Shown: positions 1 to 8,507, counted from the stretch's first letter. The stretch: 64,000 bases of DNA from Bacteroidia bacterium (GCA_033391075.1 JAWPMV010000001.1:2852001-2916000), one strand, 5' to 3'. The notes: generated by a model not told the origin, from the letters alone. Made by a program: numbers and translations.

Positions 1-65
1 AAGTCATAGAAAGGTATTTCACAAATAGACCCAATAATTTCTTTTCTTCTTTAAGCTTCTAAGAC

Positions 66-73
66 TATATTTG
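66..73 (+). promoter_or_regulatory. Possible -7 promoter element
   Basis: TATATTTG fits the Bacteroidota -7 consensus TAnnTTTG. I see no clear TTG at the -33 distance. If used, transcription would start near position 80 and leave an approximately 80-nt leader before the gene at 161. Confidence 0.4.
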
Positions 74-100
74 TGAGGCAATTAAATAAATGGATGGCTC

Positions 101-135
101 AGGCGTTTTGTATTCAAGCTACATGAAAAACGCCT
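101..135 (+). terminator. Terminator-like hairpin in leader
   Basis: AGGCGTTTT (101-109) is complementary to AAAACGCCT (127-135), with a 17-nt loop, followed by a pyrimidine-rich TTCTCTTTTT. It may end an upstream transcript outside the window, or act as an attenuator just before the ribosome-binding site of the gene at 161. Confidence 0.5.
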
Positions 136-160
136 TTCTCTTTTTCAAATAAGGAGACGG

Positions 161-811
161 ATGGAAGAACACGGAAAATCTGGTGTAACCTTTGCGATTA
201 TTGTACTTGTTGTCCTTCATTATGTAGGTGTAATTGGATTTCACCTGGAGGATTACCGTGAGCTATTCGAGAGTTTAACTCCCATAAATTTGCTCATCTC
301 TGTAGGCGTGCTCGCCTACTTCCATAAAATCTGGAACCTCAACTTCGGTTTTTGGGTATTCGGCGTATTCTGGGGTGGATATCTCCTGGAGTTCGTAGGG
401 GTACATACAGGCCTTATTTTTGGGGATTACAGTTACGGCTCCACCCTGGGTCCTAAAGTAGCTGCAGTTCCTCCTATGATGGGGCTCCTGTGGGTAATGA
501 CTGCCTACATGGCCGGTATCCTGGCACAAAACATGACGACCAACCTTTGGTTGCGAGTTGTGATGGGCGCTTTACTCATGGTTATTCTCGACTTTCTGAT
601 TGAACCCGTTGCCATGGAATATGACTATTGGTATTGGGATGCCCATAGAGTTCCCATTTCCAATTACTTTACCTGGTTTATTGTAGGGGCCATCATGCAA
701 TACGTTTTCCATCAAATCCATCAGGAAAAAAGCAATCCCGTTGCTTATCCTCTCTACCTGATACAATTCGGATTTTTTGCTACCTTCCTGATCGTTGACC
801 TGGCCGGATAA
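161..811 (+). CDS. Carotenoid biosynthesis membrane protein (CruF/DUF422 family)
   Basis: This 216-residue protein has about six or seven hydrophobic segments. It carries the hallmarks of the Caroten_synth family (PF04240), which includes the CruF carotenoid 1',2'-hydratases and bisanhydrobacterioruberin hydratases: the segment around residues 73-94 with E-x-x-G-V-x-T-G and F-G-x-Y-x-Y, and a D-x-x-x-E-P-V-A segment near residue 145 followed by YWYW. The family adds water to the end of acyclic or monocyclic carotenoids in the membrane. The ATG has a good AAGGAGA ribosome-binding site 5-6 nt upstream, unusual for this genome. No other carotenoid gene is adjacent, so the substrate cannot be inferred. 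Family assignment is fairly secure; the exact reaction is inference. Confidence 0.8.
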   Translation: MEEHGKSGVTFAIIVLVVLHYVGVIGFHLEDYRELFESLTPINLLISVGVLAYFHKIWNLNFGFWVFGVFWGGYLLEFVGVHTGLIFGDYSYGSTLGPKVAAVPPMMGLLWVMTAYMAGILAQNMTTNLWLRVVMGALLMVILDFLIEPVAMEYDYWYWDAHRVPISNYFTWFIVGAIMQYVFHQIHQEKSNPVAYPLYLIQFGFFATFLIVDLAG

Positions 812-865
812 AAAGGCAAGGTTTTTTACCTATTTATTACGTCCAATTATTTCAATTTTTCATTC

Positions 866-1480
866 ATGGAAAAGAAACTACTATTCACGACTATTATTCT
901 ATGCTTTTTCAGCTTACAATCTTTTAGCCAGGGTTTTGGTGGAGGCCTGCATGTTGGATTAAATGCCAGTCAGGTTGACGGAGATGCTGTACAAGGTTTT
1001 AATAAAGCAGGTCTTAGCCTGGGAGCTTTTGTCAATTATGAAATTGGCGATAACATTTTCATACAACCGGAATTGTTATTCGAGCAATTGGGAAGTGCAT
1101 TTCAGGGCATCACCTTCGTCCAAACTTCACATATAACGCTTCCTGTGGTATTTAAAATCAATATTCCCGTCCAAATGGGTAATAGTACACAGGCTATTCA
1201 GCTACATGCGGGTCCTGCAGTTGGATTATTGATAGGAGCTAAAAATGATGTCGGCAATGACCTGAGTAATTTGCTGAAGAATTTTGATACACGCATTGTA
1301 GGCGGATTGAGCTATAGACTGGCTCCCGGCTTTAGTTTCATGCTGAGGTATGGATATTCTTTGGGTTCATTTATCGAAACCACAGCCCCTACTGCAGCCA
1401 ACCTTCTCGCCCCTGGAAAAACGGGTCTGGCTCATAATTATGTAAATATTGGACTGCGTGTTCATTTTACCGCCAATTAA
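866..1480 (+). CDS. Outer membrane beta-barrel protein (PorT-like)
   Basis: This is a 204-residue exported protein. A signal peptide covers about residues 1-21 (hydrophobic core, then SFSQ). The mature part alternates short amphipathic strands rich in glycine and aromatics, as in the small outer-membrane beta-barrel family seen throughout Bacteroidota (OMP_b-brl_2, PF13568). It begins with a typical G-G-G-L-H-x-G-L-N first strand and ends with a strand (N-Y-V-N-I-G-L-R-V-H-F) of the C-terminal barrel type. No catalytic motif is visible and the ligand or role is unknown. It lies 54 bp after the carotenoid gene on the same strand and could be cotranscribed. Confidence 0.75.
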   Translation: MEKKLLFTTIILCFFSLQSFSQGFGGGLHVGLNASQVDGDAVQGFNKAGLSLGAFVNYEIGDNIFIQPELLFEQLGSAFQGITFVQTSHITLPVVFKINIPVQMGNSTQAIQLHAGPAVGLLIGAKNDVGNDLSNLLKNFDTRIVGGLSYRLAPGFSFMLRYGYSLGSFIETTAPTAANLLAPGKTGLAHNYVNIGLRVHFTAN

Positions 1481-1551
1481 ATTTTCCAAATTCATAATGC
1501 TTTTGCGATATTCGTCCAAAATTTGAATACGTACTACAAAGCATTTTGGAC

Positions 1552-2043
1552 ATGACCATTAGGGTATTTGCGACCGGAGGGACCTTCGACAAGAATTATG
1601 ATTATATAAATGGGCGTCTGTTTTTTGAAGACACCCAGCTTCCTGAGATGTTTCGTCTCGGTAGAAACACCATTGACATCAACCTCAGGACGCTCATGAT
1701 GATTGATAGCCTGGAAATGACTGAAGAGGATAGATCGGTGATTGCACACAATTGCAAGACTTGCGAAGAAAAGCATATTATCATCACTCATGGAACAGAT
1801 ACCATGGTCGAAACAGCAAAAGTTGTAGCTCAATTGGGGTTGGAGAAAACCGTCGTTTTGACTGGAGCTATGGTACCTTACCGATTTGGTAGTTCTGATG
1901 GATTTTTCAATCTGGGTAGCGCACTGGCTTTTGCTCAAACCTTGGCTTCGGGCGTTTATGTCGTTATGAATGGACGCCACTTCAGCTGGGACAATGTTCG
2001 AAAAAATCGCCAGACCGGCTTTTTTGAAGAATTGAAAGCCTAG
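1552..2043 (+). CDS. Single-domain asparaginase-like protein
   Basis: This 163-residue protein matches only the N-terminal domain of type I/II L-asparaginases. It has T-G-G-T-F near residues 8-12 (first catalytic threonine), T-H-G-T-D-T-M near residue 80 (second catalytic threonine and aspartate) and L-T-G-A-M near residue 104. Full asparaginases are about 330 residues, and the C-terminal domain that completes the dimeric active site is absent here. Such half-length proteins recur in Bacteroidota and proteobacteria, so this is probably natural rather than a truncation. I start at ATG 1552; the upstream TTG at 1546 is less likely. Whether it hydrolyses asparagine is not established. Confidence 0.75.
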   Translation: MTIRVFATGGTFDKNYDYINGRLFFEDTQLPEMFRLGRNTIDINLRTLMMIDSLEMTEEDRSVIAHNCKTCEEKHIIITHGTDTMVETAKVVAQLGLEKTVVLTGAMVPYRFGSSDGFFNLGSALAFAQTLASGVYVVMNGRHFSWDNVRKNRQTGFFEELKA

Positions 2044-2167
2044 GGAACTTTTTAACCTCCATTGAACCTTTTTTACAGCAAGCCCCATTTCCCTTAATGC
2101 TCAGATTAATGAAAATGCGCTGCAAACTAAAGAAAAGGAAGATTGTGGGTTGCTTGCTTCCATTTTT

Positions 2168-2172
2168 TACTT
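2168..2172. repeat. Target-site duplication, left copy (TACTT)
   Basis: TACTT immediately precedes the left inverted repeat and is repeated exactly at 3491-3495 after the right inverted repeat. This is the expected footprint of transposition with a 5-bp staggered cut. Confidence 0.8.
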
Positions 2173-2218
2173 TGCCATGCGACATGTTGTTGTGTTTTAG
2201 GAATAGGGCAGAAGTTGT
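2173..2218 (+). repeat. IS left terminal inverted repeat
   Basis: The outer 13 bp (TGCCATGCGACAT) is identical to the complement of the right end. The following 33 bp match at about 21 positions, with a second conserved block near 2211-2217 (AAGTTGT). Confidence 0.85.
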
Positions 2219-2241
2219 ATCTTTTCTCAAACCCTTGACTC

Positions 2242-3433
2242 ATGGCAAAAAAAATCCCCTATAAGGTACGAGAAGGTATTATCTCAGATCGCTCATCTGG
2301 CATGAGCTATGATGCAATAGCTTCTAAATATGGATACTCTGTAAGTGGAGTAAAAAAGATCTACTACCGTTATAAGCGACGAGGCAAAGCAGGCCTCTCA
2401 GATAACTATCATCTTTGTGGGAGCAAACATGCCTATACTAAAGATATGCGGGCTTTAATCACATCCAGTCGTAAAGGAAAAGAAGGGGCACTCTTCATTC
2501 GCAGTGTTTTGCAAGAGAAATTCCCTGCTGAGCGAATTCCTCATGAACGCACGATTCAGCGTTGGTGGAAGTCATTGGGTCTAAATCAGCCTAAAGGTAG
2601 GCCCAAGAAAGGGAAGGCAAGTTGGACAACTGAGGCTCATGATACCTGGCAAATAGATGGTAAAGAGCGGATTGAGATGGGCAATGGAGAGCAGGTTAGT
2701 TGGATCAATACGGTAGATGAAGCAAGTATCTCTCAATTGGACACTAAGCTTTTTCCCCCGAAAAACGATGAGGCAGATTGCTCCCAAAGTAGCGATAGGA
2801 CAAATGAATAAGAATTTTGAGAGATGGGGAATGCCAAGGAAGATCAAAATAGATAATGGGCGTCCCTTTATAAATATGCGGCACAGAGATACGCCCACGC
2901 TTGCAATATTATGGTGGATAGGGCTTGGGATAGAAGTAATACAAAATAATCCCGCAAGCCCGCAAGAGAATGGAGCAGTTGAAAATTTACAGGCTACCTT
3001 GGCTCGATGGTCTCATCCCAAAACTCATACACGAATAGAGGATTTTCAAAAAGCGCTTGATGAAGCGGGAAGAATACAAAGAGAGGTATATATGGTATCA
3101 GCTAGGGGATATAAATCCAGAATATCATTGTTCCCGGAATTGAAAACTAACACTCGAGTGTTTAGCTATGAATGTTTCGATTTTCAAAGGGTAGAGCAAT
3201 ATCTTTCAGAGCGGGTATGGAGGCGAAAAATAAGACATAATGGGAGAATCAGATTTATGAGCAAGGAATTCCATATGGGAAGACCCTACGCAGGGAAAGA
3301 AGTATCTATCTCTTTTGATCCTATTGAAAAACTTTGGCTCATACATGATGCGGATGGAACACTCCTGAATCAAAGTAAAAGAGAGATCGTGTCACAAAGG
3401 GAAATCCTTGATTTTGCAAGATTGGACCAGTAA
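2242..3433 (+). pseudogene. DDE transposase, split by a +1 frameshift
   Basis: The N-terminal reading frame (2242-2811) encodes a helix-turn-helix region (residues 1-115) and the first catalytic Asp at residue 139 (W-Q-I-D-G). The rest of the integrase core lies in the next frame: the second Asp in K-I-D-N-G-R-P and the catalytic Glu in S-P-Q-E-N-G-A-V-E, ending at 3433. The natural crossover is at 2750-2765, a run of five T, five C, G and five A, where leaving frame 1 after Phe-Pro and skipping one base restores the family sequence (F-P-x-K-T-M-R-Q-I-A-P-K). All three catalytic residues are intact across the two frames. Either one base was gained in the homopolymer run and the element is inactive, or the product is made by programmed +1 frameshifting. 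IS481-like transposases are normally a single frame. Confidence 0.75.
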
Positions 3434-3444
3434 CAAAAAAGGGC

Positions 3445-3490
3445 ACAACTTACGCCTTATTGATAAGACCTGACTCAATGTCGCATGGCA
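3445..3490 (-). repeat. IS right terminal inverted repeat
   Basis: Its complement begins TGCCATGCGACAT, identical to the left end, and continues with similarity for about 46 bp. It starts about 11 bp after the transposase stop codon. Confidence 0.85.
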
Positions 3491-3495
3491 TACTT
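3491..3495. repeat. Target-site duplication, right copy (TACTT)
   Basis: Exact copy of 2168-2172, directly abutting the right inverted repeat. Confidence 0.8.
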
Positions 3496-3527
3496 AAAAA
3501 GGGGAACGGAATTCGCAGAGAAGGGTT

Positions 3528-4229
3528 TTACTCGCCCCTTTTGAGGATACTCTCCCCCAAAGCAATATCTTCAGGAGTCGTAATCTTTATATTGTCATAA
3601 CTTCCCTCACAAATGGCTACACTCCCTCCAAAGTCATCATATAGGCTAGCATCATCTGTAAAGTTATTGTGAGGTCTTTGGACAAATGCCTGCAGGATTG
3701 CTGTCAATGAGAAGGTCTGCGGAGTCTGCACATGATAAAAACGAGATCTGTCAACTGCCCGGCTTTTTCCTGCTTCATGAATCTCACGCATAGAGGATTT
3801 CACAGGAACACATACCAAAGAAGCTCCCTTTTCTTTCGCAAGCTCAAAAGCATGTTTAATTACCTCATCTTTCACAAAAGGCCTTACCCCATCATGAATC
3901 GCCACCCATACCTCTTCCAAGGAATCAAAATGTCTCTCCAATCTCAAAAGTCCCTGATGCACAGATTCGGTCCTGCTGGCTCCCCCTTCACCTACGATAA
4001 TGCGAGCGATCTGATCAAAGGACAGGTATTTAACTGAAAATTCTTCCCAAACCGCTAACTGATCCTTAGGCAATACCAAACTCAGGATCAATTCCGGATC
4101 ATGCGCTAAAAATCGTAGAAGAGTATGTATCAATATAGGCTTGTCCCCCAATAGCAGGAACTGCTTGGGTATCTCTGATCCCATCCGTTTGCCGGAACCA
4201 CCAGCAACGATGACCGCAGATTTTCGCAT
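3528..4229 (-). CDS. ispD: 2-C-methyl-D-erythritol 4-phosphate cytidylyltransferase
   Basis: IspD joins CTP to 2-C-methyl-D-erythritol 4-phosphate in the MEP pathway for isoprenoid precursors, in the cytoplasm. The 233-residue protein has the nucleotide-binding loop A-G-G-S-G-K-R-M-G near residues 9-17, then I-P-K-Q-F, which are diagnostic of the family. Later come H-D-G-V-R-P-F near residue 117 and T-P-Q-T-F near residue 170. Length is normal (about 230). The gene lies 6 bp downstream of queA in the same direction, suggesting cotranscription. The other MEP genes are not in the window. The insertion sequence ends 33 bp past its stop codon. Confidence 0.95.
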   Translation of the reverse strand: MRKSAVIVAGGSGKRMGSEIPKQFLLLGDKPILIHTLLRFLAHDPELILSLVLPKDQLAVWEEFSVKYLSFDQIARIIVGEGGASRTESVHQGLLRLERHFDSLEEVWVAIHDGVRPFVKDEVIKHAFELAKEKGASLVCVPVKSSMREIHEAGKSRAVDRSRFYHVQTPQTFSLTAILQAFVQRPHNNFTDDASLYDDFGGSVAICEGSYDNIKITTPEDIALGESILKRGE

Positions 4230-4235
4230 GAAGTT

Positions 4236-5282
4236 TTAGATAAGGAGCATAGCATCTCCAAAGCCATAGAAGCGATACTTCTCTTTCACCGCTTGCTCAT
4301 AACACTCCATCATAAACTCATACCCTCCAAAAGCAGCACTCATCATCATGGGTGTTGATTTAGGCTTATGGAAGTTTGTCAGGAATGCATTAGCAATATT
4401 GAACTCGAAAGGAGGATAAATAAATTTATCTGTCCATCCTTCGGCAGTGTTAAGCATCCTGCTAGCTGAAACGGAAGACTCCAGGGCACGCATCACAGAA
4501 GTACCTACCGCCAATACCCTTTGCTTTGTATTCTTGGCATTGTTGACCAAATCACGGGCATACTCAGGAATCACAAAATATTCAGAATCCATTCTATGCT
4601 TGGAAAGGTCTTCTACCTCAACGGGATTGAAAGCACCGATACCAACATGCAAGGTAAGTCTTGCTTCATCGATCCCTTTGAGTTCGAAACGCTTCAGGAG
4701 TTCACGGGTGAAATGAAGTCCTGCAGTTGGGGCTGCGACTGCTCCTACATTGGTAGCAAAAACCGTTTGATAGGCTTCGCGATCAGAATCCTCCACATCA
4801 CGATCTATATAGGGAGGGATAGGAGTCTTACCCAATTTATCAATGAGTTGGTGCAACTCTTCATTTTCCCCATCAAAGAGGAAACGGATGGTTCTTCCTC
4901 TTGAGGTAGTATTGTCAACTACTTCAGCAACGAGGTCGTTTTCTCCAAAGAAAAGTTTATTACCTACCCGTATCTTTCTGGCAGGTTCAACCAATACATC
5001 CCAGAGTTTTTGTTTGGGATTCAATTCGCGAAGAAGAAAAACCTCAATCTTAGCACCGGTTTTTTCTTTTTTGCCAAATAGTCTTGCAGGAAAAACTTTG
5101 GTATCATTGAATACTGCTACATCTCCCTCGTCAAAATATTCGAGAATATCTTTGAAGACTTTGTGCTCGATTTTACCAGTATCTTTATGAGCGACCAGCA
5201 GGCGGCTTTCATCTCTGGGTTCATGAGGATATTGTGCTGTGAGTTCTTCAGGAATCTCAAAGTTGAAAGCGGAAAGTTTCAT
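4236..5282 (-). CDS. queA: S-adenosylmethionine:tRNA ribosyltransferase-isomerase
   Basis: QueA transfers and isomerises the ribosyl part of S-adenosylmethionine onto 7-aminomethyl-7-deazaguanine in tRNA, giving epoxyqueuosine. The protein is about 348 residues from the chosen start ([14 protein letters not shown], the usual family N-terminus). Family blocks include P-R-D-x-[23 protein letters not shown] and [10 protein letters not shown]. An in-frame ATG two codons upstream (5288) is equally possible; the longer frame to 5327 would need a TTG start. Partner genes tgt (25108) and queG (49253) are elsewhere in the window. Confidence 0.95.
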   Translation of the reverse strand: MKLSAFNFEIPEELTAQYPHEPRDESRLLVAHKDTGKIEHKVFKDILEYFDEGDVAVFNDTKVFPARLFGKKEKTGAKIEVFLLRELNPKQKLWDVLVEPARKIRVGNKLFFGENDLVAEVVDNTTSRGRTIRFLFDGENEELHQLIDKLGKTPIPPYIDRDVEDSDREAYQTVFATNVGAVAAPTAGLHFTRELLKRFELKGIDEARLTLHVGIGAFNPVEVEDLSKHRMDSEYFVIPEYARDLVNNAKNTKQRVLAVGTSVMRALESSVSASRMLNTAEGWTDKFIYPPFEFNIANAFLTNFHKPKSTPMMMSAAFGGYEFMMECYEQAVKEKYRFYGFGDAMLLI

Positions 5283-5340
5283 TGCCATAAACGCCGAAAT
5301 TTGGTGGGTTTGCGAATTAGTGGGCAAAAATAGGTTGTCA

Positions 5341-5360
5341 ATCCCTGATTGTCAAGGGAT
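5341..5360. terminator. Weak hairpin between DUF4112 gene and queA
   Basis: ATCCCT (5341-5346) and AGGGAT (5355-5360) can pair around an 8-nt loop in the 100-bp gap. With only 6 bp of stem, a terminator role for the DUF4112 gene is uncertain. Confidence 0.3.
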
Positions 5361-5387
5361 AAGTAAGAGGAAATCAGATTTTGATGC

Positions 5388-5879
5388 CTATAATGTGCCT
5401 AAATACTCAAAGAATAAATCGAATAGCTTGTAGACGCCATAAATCAGGCCAAAAATAACGCCCATCGTAATAAAAAAAAGTCCCAACAGCATGCCTTTTC
5501 CGCTGCCAGTATGTTCGCCTTCCTCATAATGTTCAATCAAAAGTTGAACATTTCTGTTGTTTGCCTTGTATCCGATATCGAAAATGGTTCCTAAAATGGG
5601 GATAAAACTGATGACAACATCCAGCAGAATATTGCCGACCATTTTCAGATAAACTTTTCCACTGGCTCCATTTCTTTGCATTTGCCAAACCAGAAAAGCA
5701 GAAACCAGGTAGGTTCCAATATTGCCAACTCCCGGAATAAGACTCAGGATTGGGTCTAGTCCAAATCGAATACTTGTAAAGGGTATCTTAAAATTTGCAT
5801 CCATGAACCAGGCAAGTCGCTTGATCCACAAAACTTTGGGATTGTCTATCTTTTCTAATCCCGGAAATGCTTCATCCAT
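5388..5879 (-). CDS. DUF4112 membrane protein
   Basis: This is a 163-residue membrane protein of the DUF4112 family (PF13430), whose function is unknown. The family core is clear: a W-x-M-D-A-N-F-K-I-P-F-T-x-I-R-F-G-L-D-P segment near residues 24-43, then L-I-P-G-V-G-N and a second I-P-I-L-G-T-I-F-D-I-G-Y-K-A-N-x-R-N segment near residues 93-110. A C-terminal transmembrane helix lies at about residues 129-158. It sits 15 bp after a DinB-like gene on the same strand; the two may be cotranscribed. Confidence 0.85.
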   Translation of the reverse strand: MDEAFPGLEKIDNPKVLWIKRLAWFMDANFKIPFTSIRFGLDPILSLIPGVGNIGTYLVSAFLVWQMQRNGASGKVYLKMVGNILLDVVISFIPILGTIFDIGYKANNRNVQLLIEHYEEGEHTGSGKGMLLGLFFITMGVIFGLIYGVYKLFDLFFEYLGTL

Positions 5880-5894
5880 ATACGGAAAGGTTAA

Positions 5895-6377
5895 TTAGCC
5901 AGCTACGTTTTCCCATACCCTCATTTTTACCATACGGAAAATAGAGTATATGTGGTGGCTTTCGTGCAAAGTAAAAAATTCAAACCAGGCAATCACATCC
6001 ATACTTCCCAAGCGAGGGTGATTTCCCTTTCTACCCAATTCGCTCTCAGACAATTCTTTGAGATGCTTTTTGATCCGGATTCTAATCGTATTCATTTTGT
6101 CCCAAATTTCAGGCACACTCATAGGCTTCCATTCCGAAAATCCGGCATCCCATTCTGATTTATATCGCTCAAACATCGGGATTTCATCTTCCATGATTTG
6201 CCGGAGTCGTAAAAGAAATACTTCATGATACCTGCCAAGATGGGCCAAATGTAAACGTATAGACCACTTGCCTGATAGAGGATTGTAGTTTAGTTGATCT
6301 GCATTCAGGTCCTGAATGAGAATTTTCATCTCTTCTTCCTGAAGATCAAGCTTATCGAGTAATTGGGAGAGATTCAT
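5895..6377 (-). CDS. DinB-family protein (DinB_2)
   Basis: This 160-residue, mostly helical protein fits the DinB/YfiT-like metalloenzyme superfamily. Histidines that commonly form the metal site are visible: the H-L-A-H-L segment at residues 43-47 and H-E-S-H-H near residue 134. N-P-L-S-G-K-W-S-I before the first pair is the usual loop. Family members include thiol S-transferases and DNA-damage-inducible proteins, but the substrate of this one cannot be predicted. It is 16 bp downstream of the thioesterase gene and 15 bp upstream of the DUF4112 gene. Confidence 0.8.
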   Translation of the reverse strand: MNLSQLLDKLDLQEEEMKILIQDLNADQLNYNPLSGKWSIRLHLAHLGRYHEVFLLRLRQIMEDEIPMFERYKSEWDAGFSEWKPMSVPEIWDKMNTIRIRIKKHLKELSESELGRKGNHPRLGSMDVIAWFEFFTLHESHHIYSIFRMVKMRVWENVAG

Positions 6378-6393
6378 AGGCGAGGGAATTACC

Positions 6394-6831
6394 TTATGCT
6401 AATTCTGACTTTGCAGCTTCGTATTTTTCCATAAGTCCTGTTGGCATCGGTACAGGTCTTTTTCGGGTTAAATCAACGACATATCCCATTTGCTTTCCCC
6501 TGCAAAACACACGACTCTCAGAAGCGATTTCAAAACACATGATCCATTTTGCCCGACTGAAAGATTCTACCCAAAGCTTCCCGACTATCTTCTCCCCAAT
6601 TTTCAGGGGATATTTATAATCCGCCTCTGTTCGTGCAAGCACTGGAGACATATTATCCTCCAGCATTTGCTCATAAGGCCAGTATTGGGCCAGAAACTCA
6701 GTCCTAAGGTCTTCAAACCAGCGAATATAAACCTGATTGCTCACGATCCCCATGACGTCTATATCATAACCATAGATCCTGATGGGCATTTCTACCAACA
6801 TCAGTCTTGGACTTTCTTGCACTTTTGCCAT
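6394..6831 (-). CDS. Acyl-CoA thioesterase (4HBT hotdog fold)
   Basis: This 145-residue protein has the hotdog-fold signature of 4-hydroxybenzoyl-CoA-type thioesterases. The segment I-R-I-Y-G-Y-D-I-D-V-M-G-I-V-S-N-Q-V-Y-I-R-W-F-E-D near residues 17-41 holds the catalytic-type Asp and the N-x-x-Y-x-x-W-x-E helix start. These enzymes hydrolyse acyl-CoA esters; chain length cannot be told. It is probably the first gene of the run thioesterase, DinB-like, DUF4112. A related family is the FadM/YbgC thioesterases. Confidence 0.8.
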   Translation of the reverse strand: MAKVQESPRLMLVEMPIRIYGYDIDVMGIVSNQVYIRWFEDLRTEFLAQYWPYEQMLEDNMSPVLARTEADYKYPLKIGEKIVGKLWVESFSRAKWIMCFEIASESRVFCRGKQMGYVVDLTRKRPVPMPTGLMEKYEAAKSELA

Positions 6832-6934
6832 AATTCAATCTTACGAAACAATTAGGAAAAATCGATAGCTTAATTGTAATTTTCATACTAAAGCTCGGCT
6901 TTCATCACACTCCCTTCATAATAATCCCTGACTC

Positions 6935-7981
6935 ATGACTAAACTCAATCTCTTTTTAAGCATTTTTCTTGTCGCTCTTCTTTCCTGTAAACAGGAAAAT
7001 GAGAAGAGGGCATTAAGCAAGAAATCGCAGCTTCTGGAATTATTTCAGGAAGAAGGCTTCAATGGAAATTTTCTGTTTGCCGAAAAAGGAGAGAAGAAAA
7101 TCGAAATAAGTTTGGGATATCGGGATTTTGAAAGTCAAGACAGCTTGATTCAAAAGCATCAATTTTATCTGGCCTCGGTTTCCAAGCAGTTCACAGGCAT
7201 GGCTTGTCTCTTACTCGTACATGAAGGCAAACTAGATCTTGATGACAAACTTTCCTCTTTTTATCCCCAACTCTCCTATGCGGATTCAGTAAGCATACGT
7301 CAGATGCTACATCATAGCTCAGGGATACCTGATTATTATGGACTGGGAGTGTATAAGCCTGGTATGACAAATGAAGATGTCCTCAATGCCCTATTGAATG
7401 ATACACATTTGGATTTTGTGCCGGGAACGGAATTCAGGTATAGCAATTCGGCTTATGTCCTGCTCTCTTTGCTAGCCGAAAAAGCAAGTGGTACAACTTT
7501 CTCTGATTTGCTGGAAGAAAAGGTATTTAATCCATTAGGCATGAATAGCACCCTGGTTTATGACCGGGAAAAGGAGATGCCCGCTCGAGCGATTGGATAT
7601 AGTGAAGAAGGGGATAAAAAGGATTATCATGCCTTTACTACTGGCGGTGGAGGTTTATTCTCAAATATCCCGGATCTCTATACCTGGGAAAGAGCCCTTT
7701 ATACGGATAAATTGATTCCTCAAGACTTAATGAAGGAAGCCTATATCCCGGGCAAATTAGCGGAGCCCGAAATGACTAAATACGGTTTCGGTTGGTTTAT
7801 AGATAAGGACAATCCACACAGGGTATGGCATTCTGGATCTTTAGAAGGATTCCGTAACCTGATGAAAAGGGATATGAAGGATGAAATTCTCCTCCTTTAC
7901 CTGACCAATAATAGTTTTGGGAAATTGGCGGAACTGAGCGAAAAGGTAGAAGCGATTCTTTTTGAGGAAGTTAAACCTTAA
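6935..7981 (+). CDS. Serine hydrolase lipoprotein (class C beta-lactamase/PBP4* fold)
   Basis: This is a 348-residue lipoprotein: hydrophobic N-terminus with lipobox L-L-S-C (Cys18). The beta-lactamase-like serine hydrolase domain contains S81-V-S-K84 (nucleophile and general base), Y169-S-N171 and H299-S-G301, the three canonical motifs. Such proteins may be D-Ala-D-Ala peptidases, esterases or D-aminopeptidases; most Bacteroidota members are not true beta-lactamases. It is predicted to sit on the periplasmic or surface face of a membrane. Its last 11 bp overlap the 3' end of the convergent GNAT gene. Confidence 0.85.
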   Translation: MTKLNLFLSIFLVALLSCKQENEKRALSKKSQLLELFQEEGFNGNFLFAEKGEKKIEISLGYRDFESQDSLIQKHQFYLASVSKQFTGMACLLLVHEGKLDLDDKLSSFYPQLSYADSVSIRQMLHHSSGIPDYYGLGVYKPGMTNEDVLNALLNDTHLDFVPGTEFRYSNSAYVLLSLLAEKASGTTFSDLLEEKVFNPLGMNSTLVYDREKEMPARAIGYSEEGDKKDYHAFTTGGGGLFSNIPDLYTWERALYTDKLIPQDLMKEAYIPGKLAEPEMTKYGFGWFIDKDNPHRVWHSGSLEGFRNLMKRDMKDEILLLYLTNNSFGKLAELSEKVEAILFEEVKP

Positions 7982-8417
7982 GGTTATAGACGAAATAATC
8001 CTCTTCTTTTTTGTAACCCAGTTTTTCATACAAAGCCTGTGCATCGTAGTTCTCTTTACCGGTTTCCAACATCAGACCTTTTGAACGGGTATCTTCTGCT
8101 AATTCACGAGCCGTATTCATAAGAGAGGTGGCCACTCCTTTTTTTCTGTGTTTTGGATCAACAAAAAGATCATTGAGCACCCATAGTCTTTGCATAGATA
8201 CAGAAGAAAAGGAAGGATATAGCTGTGTAAATCCCATTGCTTCCCGCTGCCCTTCACTAAGGGCTAGAAATATGACGGATTCTTCTCTTTGGATGCGTGT
8301 GTGTAAAAAAGCTTTAACTTTTTCAGGATCAGCTTCCTGTTCATAAAATCGTCTGTATGCATCAAAAAGAGGCACAATAAGGTCCAGATCGGCTATTCCC
8401 GCTTTAATTATATTCAT
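7971..8417 (-). CDS. GNAT-family N-acetyltransferase
   Basis: This is a 148-residue single-domain GNAT acetyltransferase. The acetyl-CoA-binding motif A is visible near residues 93-107 (L-F-V-D-P-K-H-R-K-K-G-V-A-T-S-L), preceded by a strand (W-V-L-N-D-L) and followed by a motif-B segment with Y-x-x-x-G-Y (A-L-Y-E-K-L-G-Y-K). The acceptor is unknown. It overlaps the serine hydrolase gene tail to tail by 11 bp, so no separate terminators fit between them. Confidence 0.9.
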   Translation of the reverse strand: MNIIKAGIADLDLIVPLFDAYRRFYEQEADPEKVKAFLHTRIQREESVIFLALSEGQREAMGFTQLYPSFSSVSMQRLWVLNDLFVDPKHRKKGVATSLMNTARELAEDTRSKGLMLETGKENYDAQALYEKLGYKKEEDYFVYNLKV

Positions 8418-8474
8418 GAATCATTTGTCTTGCGTGAACTAATTTACAAAAAAACGGGTTTAGCTATGAGAAGA

Positions 8475-8502
8475 TTGTATCACATAATTAATTTGTAAAT
8501 TT
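8475..8502 (+). promoter_or_regulatory. Bacteroidota-type promoter for ygiQ
   Basis: TTG (8475-8477) and TAAATTTG (8495-8502) are separated by 17 bp, fitting the -33/-7 pattern of Bacteroidota sigma factor. The expected start site falls at or next to the ATG at 8508, which would make the message leaderless or nearly so. Confidence 0.55.
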
Positions 8503-8507
8503 GCGGC

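Larger units (their letters stand above)
2173..3490 (+). mobile_element. Insertion sequence, 1318 bp, complete ends
   Basis: The element is bounded by inverted repeats that begin with the identical 13-mer TGCCATGCGACAT (2173-2185, and its complement at 3478-3490). They remain alignable without gaps for about 46 bp (roughly 34 matches), including a shared inner block AAGTTGT. A TACTT duplication flanks both ends. Inside is one transposase with a winged or homeodomain-like helix-turn-helix followed by an rve/DDE integrase core, in the style of IS481-like elements, although the ends do not start with the TGT usual for IS481. It inserted between the asparaginase gene and ispD, apparently without breaking a gene. 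Confidence 0.85.

Noticed and set aside
1534-2088. Open frame of 184 codons on the minus strand opposite the asparaginase gene
   Set aside because: Its translation has no domain or signal sequence, and the opposite strand codes for clear asparaginase motifs.
6935-7981. Antibiotic-resistance beta-lactamase
   Set aside because: The motifs only show the general serine hydrolase fold; such lipoproteins in Bacteroidota are mostly peptidases or esterases.
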